From Chloroflexota bacterium (GTDB lineage Bacteria > Chloroflexota > Anaerolineae > 4572-78 > J111), in the NCBI GenBank assembly GCA_003695455.1, contig RFJF01000402.1, positions 1-8,829 on the forward strand: DNA of 8,829 nt, given 5' to 3'. Positions 6,178 through 8,829 of this stretch are shown here, in pieces. Position 1 is the first letter of the stretch. Each line of letters begins with the position of its first letter. The notes under the pieces are model-generated. The model was not told where the DNA came from and did no database searches. It worked only from the letters and a program-made list of their open reading frames with translations. Both the position numbers and the translations under genes were made by a program.

Positions 6178-8829
6178 CGGGTCGCTCACCATCAATGCCA
6201 CCAACGGCGCGCCAGACAAACAGGTTCGCCAGTTGGCGCTGTTTCAGGAAATCAACCAGCTTGTTGCCTCAAATAACAGCACCGAATATATTGTTCAACA
6301 ATCGCTCAACCTCATGCTGGATTATCTGGGCTATTGCGCGGCGCAGGTGTACCAGTTATCAACCGGCGGAGATGACCTGTGGCTTTATCTGGAAGTTGGC
6401 GCCGGTCACAAACCCGTAACCCAAACCGGCGATATTTTTTCAATTGATGAAACCAACATTATCAGCGACTCTGCCCGGCAGGCAGAACTGATTTACATTT
6501 CAAACATCAATACCGGCCCCTACTCCTACTACGATTCCGGCGACGGCGTTGCCGGCTCGGAGGTTGCCGTTCCTCTGCGGTTTGGCGGCGAACTTTTGGG
6601 CGTACTCCGGGTGCAGGCGGTTAACCCCAACGGATTTAGCCCCAACGATATCAACTACATATCCGGCCTCACCAATCTGCTGGCTACCACCATTAGAAAT
6701 CAGCGTAAAATCAACCAGCTTGAAGACAGCATTCAGGAGATTAAAACCCTGTACAAACTCCAGTATCTGGGCAATCTGGAGCAACAACAGATGCGTGTTG
6801 AGCAAGCCCAACCCATTGGTTACGAATATATTAGAACCGGCATCAACAAAACCACCGGCGTTGATGATTTTTCTGACCTCAACCTGCCGGAAATTGACAA
6901 TCAGGCCGGCATTACCATTCGGCAAAGCAATGGCAACAAAGAACTGGTGGCCCCAATTCGGCTGCACAATGAAACAATTGGCGTATTGGGGTTGCAGGAT
7001 TTGGCAGACGACAGCGCAGAATGGACCGCCGACGACATCAGCCTGCTGGAAGAAGTGAGTTCGCAGGTAGCGCTGGCAATTGAAAATTCACGGCTGCTGC
7101 AACAAACAAAAGAACAAACCAACGAACTCTCGATTCTGTTTGAAGCCACCCGGCAACTCACCGAAACCATTGATTTGCAGCAGATTTTTCATATTCTCAC
7201 CAGCCAAACCATCAGCTACCTCAACGCCGAACGGTGCAGTGTGCTGCTGCTGAACGATGCCCGCACCCATTTTGAAACGGCTGTAACGCAGGGGCGGGAC
7301 GAAAAAAACAACCTGATTACCCTGACCGACGTGCATCTGGTGGCGCTTGAGTCATCACCGGCATTGCAGCGAATGATCAGGAACCCAAGCCGGGTGGTTG
7401 TTCACGCCGACGACGCGGAGATTGAACCGGCGCTGAAAGAACACCTGCTCAATAAACACGATACAGCCGTTCAAACGCTGGCCCGCTTTCCGCTGATTGT
7501 GCGCAGCAAGCTGATTGGCCTGCTGGAAGTAGTTCACTTTCATCAGCCGCACTACTACACCTCCAACGAGTTGCAACTGACGCAGGCCATCATTTCTCAG
7601 GTTACGGTAGCCATTGAAAACGCGCAGCTTTTCCAGCAAACCCAGTCGGCGCTGGAAGATACCCAAAAACTGTACAACATCAGCCGCAAACTGGTTGAAA
7701 GCACCAGCGTTGACGAAATTTTTGAAATTGTGCTTGACAGCGCCAAATCTTACAACGTGGATCGGGTGAGTATTTCATTAATTGACCGCGGCCCCGATGG
7801 AAGCATTGAAAGCACCACCATTGTTGCCAGTTGGGACCGGGACCCCGATAAACAACTCCCGGTTGGAACGCGATTTTACACCCAACACTTTTCGCTGGTT
7901 AACGCATTTGCCAACCCGCCGTTTCACCCGCTCATCTCTAACGACCTCACACGGGCGCATGATCAAGACCCCCGCATGGACGAGGCCTTCAGGCAATACG
8001 CCCTGAAAACTCTTGAAGCCGTCACATTATTTTCTGCCCCTATGTTTTTGGGCACAGAGTACAAGGGCGTTCTCTCTATTTACACGCGCCAACCGCACAC
8101 GTACAGCAACCAGGAAATTCGCCTCTACCAAACCCTGGCAGACCAGGCCATTATTGCCATTGAAAACTACGGTCTGCTGCAAACTACCCGCCAGGAACGG
8201 GACCGCGCCTCGCTGCTGTACCAACTGGGGCAAGCGCTGGGCAACACTACATCGGTGGGAGAAGTGCAAAATGTGGTCATGAGTTTCATCCCCAAAATTG
8301 GGGCCACCGACGGCGAATTGTACATCACCGACGGCACAGATTTTGTCTCGCTGGCTTCTACGGTGATGGAACGCAACAAACTCACCCCGGAACGGCTGGC
8401 GACCATTGGCCTGTCTCACAGCCATGAAGCGCTGGCGCTAACCACCGAAGAATTGGTGGTGCTGGCCAAACCAGACCTTCCCCCGGAAGACTGGCCGCTG
8501 GCAGAAACAGATAACTTGGGCAACGTACAAACTTTGGTCTGCGTACCGTTTTTCTCGCAACGCAGTACGTTGCAGGGCGTGCTCAGCCTGTACCACACCC
8601 AACCCGACGCTTTTACCGCCGAGCAAATTGCCATGTTTGAGTCTGTGGCTATTCAAACCGCCGCCTCGCTGGAAAACGCCTGGCTGCTGCGCCAAACCAA
8701 CATTGTCCTCCACGAAACCGAGCTGCTGTACAACATTACCCGCGGTTTCAACAGCGCCAAAAACACCGACGATTTGCTGAACGTAATTGCCAGAAACCTG
8801 GTTGACACCGAAATTGACAGTATGGCCAT
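6170..8829 (+). CDS. Multi-GAF sensory protein, 3' truncated by window edge
   Basis: The frame is open from ATG 6170 to the last base, 886 complete codons with no stop, and overlaps the preceding gene by 8 bases. The N-terminus is polar with no signal peptide or membrane segment (MNSGSLTINATNG). Approximate units: GAF a, residues 22-186; an incomplete GAF at 187-315, which has a helical linker with LYKLQYLGNLE and GYEY, then only the second half of the fold (VAPIRLHNETIGVLGLQ, WTADDISLLEEV, QVALAIENSRLL); GAF c, 319-490 (ARFPLIVRSKLIGLLEV, VTVAIENAQLF); GAF d, 501-670 (APMFLGTEYKGVLSIY, AIIAIENYGLL); GAF e, 682-845 (CVPFF, LQGVLSLYH, AASLENAWLL); and the first helices of another GAF from about 848. 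No output domain is seen in the visible part, but a histidine kinase or other effector could follow beyond 8829. Ligands are unknown. The tight junction suggests it is made together with the 1958-residue protein. Confidence 0.95.
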   Translation, partial: MNSGSLTINATNGAPDKQVRQLALFQEINQLVASNNSTEYIVQQSLNLMLDYLGYCAAQVYQLSTGGDDLWLYLEVGAGHKPVTQTGDIFSIDETNIISDSARQAELIYISNINTGPYSYYDSGDGVAGSEVAVPLRFGGELLGVLRVQAVNPNGFSPNDINYISGLTNLLATTIRNQRKINQLEDSIQEIKTLYKLQYLGNLEQQQMRVEQAQPIGYEYIRTGINKTTGVDDFSDLNLPEIDNQAGITIRQSNGNKELVAPIRLHNETIGVLGLQDLADDSAEWTADDISLLEEVSSQVALAIENSRLLQQTKEQTNELSILFEATRQLTETIDLQQIFHILTSQTISYLNAERCSVLLLNDARTHFETAVTQGRDEKNNLITLTDVHLVALESSPALQRMIRNPSRVVVHADDAEIEPALKEHLLNKHDTAVQTLARFPLIVRSKLIGLLEVVHFHQPHYYTSNELQLTQAIISQVTVAIENAQLFQQTQSALEDTQKLYNISRKLVESTSVDEIFEIVLDSAKSYNVDRVSISLIDRGPDGSIESTTIVASWDRDPDKQLPVGTRFYTQHFSLVNAFANPPFHPLISNDLTRAHDQDPRMDEAFRQYALKTLEAVTLFSAPMFLGTEYKGVLSIYTRQPHTYSNQEIRLYQTLADQAIIAIENYGLLQTTRQERDRASLLYQLGQALGNTTSVGEVQNVVMSFIPKIGATDGELYITDGTDFVSLASTVMERNKLTPERLATIGLSHSHEALALTTEELVVLAKPDLPPEDWPLAETDNLGNVQTLVCVPFFSQRSTLQGVLSLYHTQPDAFTAEQIAMFESVAIQTAASLENAWLLRQTNIVLHETELLYNITRGFNSAKNTDDLLNVIARNLVDTEIDSMA

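Noticed and set aside
301..8829. Repeated GAF DNA as a CRISPR-like or mobile repeat array
   Set aside because: Apart from the GAF4/GAF8 pair and the 12-base tandem, similarity is at the protein level only. There are no regularly spaced short repeats, terminal inverted repeats or transposase.

Overview
The window is a fully coding piece of a bacterial genome. Three large, related sensory genes lie head to tail on the plus strand. The multi-domain style (long GAF chains, the RIALDVG/EAVHF/SEMALPL type of GAF domain, and a half-GAF tail after an arginine-rich helix) is what I associate with Chloroflexota, especially Anaerolineae. That assignment is an inference from protein character alone. Base composition, sampled on a few lines, is about mid-50s % GC, and the standard genetic code is used.

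Layout: (1) positions 1-297 are the C-terminal end of a gene that starts upstream. They hold the last helix of a GAF domain, a half-GAF tail and a disordered end. (2) Positions 301-6177 hold a complete 1958-residue protein read as GAF-GAF-PAS-GAF-GAF-PAS-GAF-GAF-GAF-GAF-GAF plus a half-GAF tail and a disordered acidic end. (3) From 6170 to the window edge runs a third gene, open for 886 codons without a stop. It has four complete GAF domains, a half GAF and the beginning of another. It is cut by the window end.

The genes are packed very tightly: 3 bases between genes 1 and 2, and an 8-base overlap between genes 2 and 3, each junction with a Shine-Dalgarno-like sequence inside the preceding gene. 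This points to one transcript with coupled translation. No promoter, terminator, RNA gene, mobile element or CRISPR array is visible, and there is no non-coding stretch to hold one.

GAF and PAS domains bind small ligands or sense redox, light or gas and pass the change along coiled-coil linkers. The complete protein has no recognisable output domain: no histidine kinase, GGDEF, EAL, HD, phosphatase, cyclase or DNA-binding part. None appears in the visible parts of the other two genes. The most interesting aspect is therefore this cluster of soluble, apparently effector-less multi-GAF proteins. They may form a sensory scaffold whose output is encoded outside the window or at the unseen end of gene 3.
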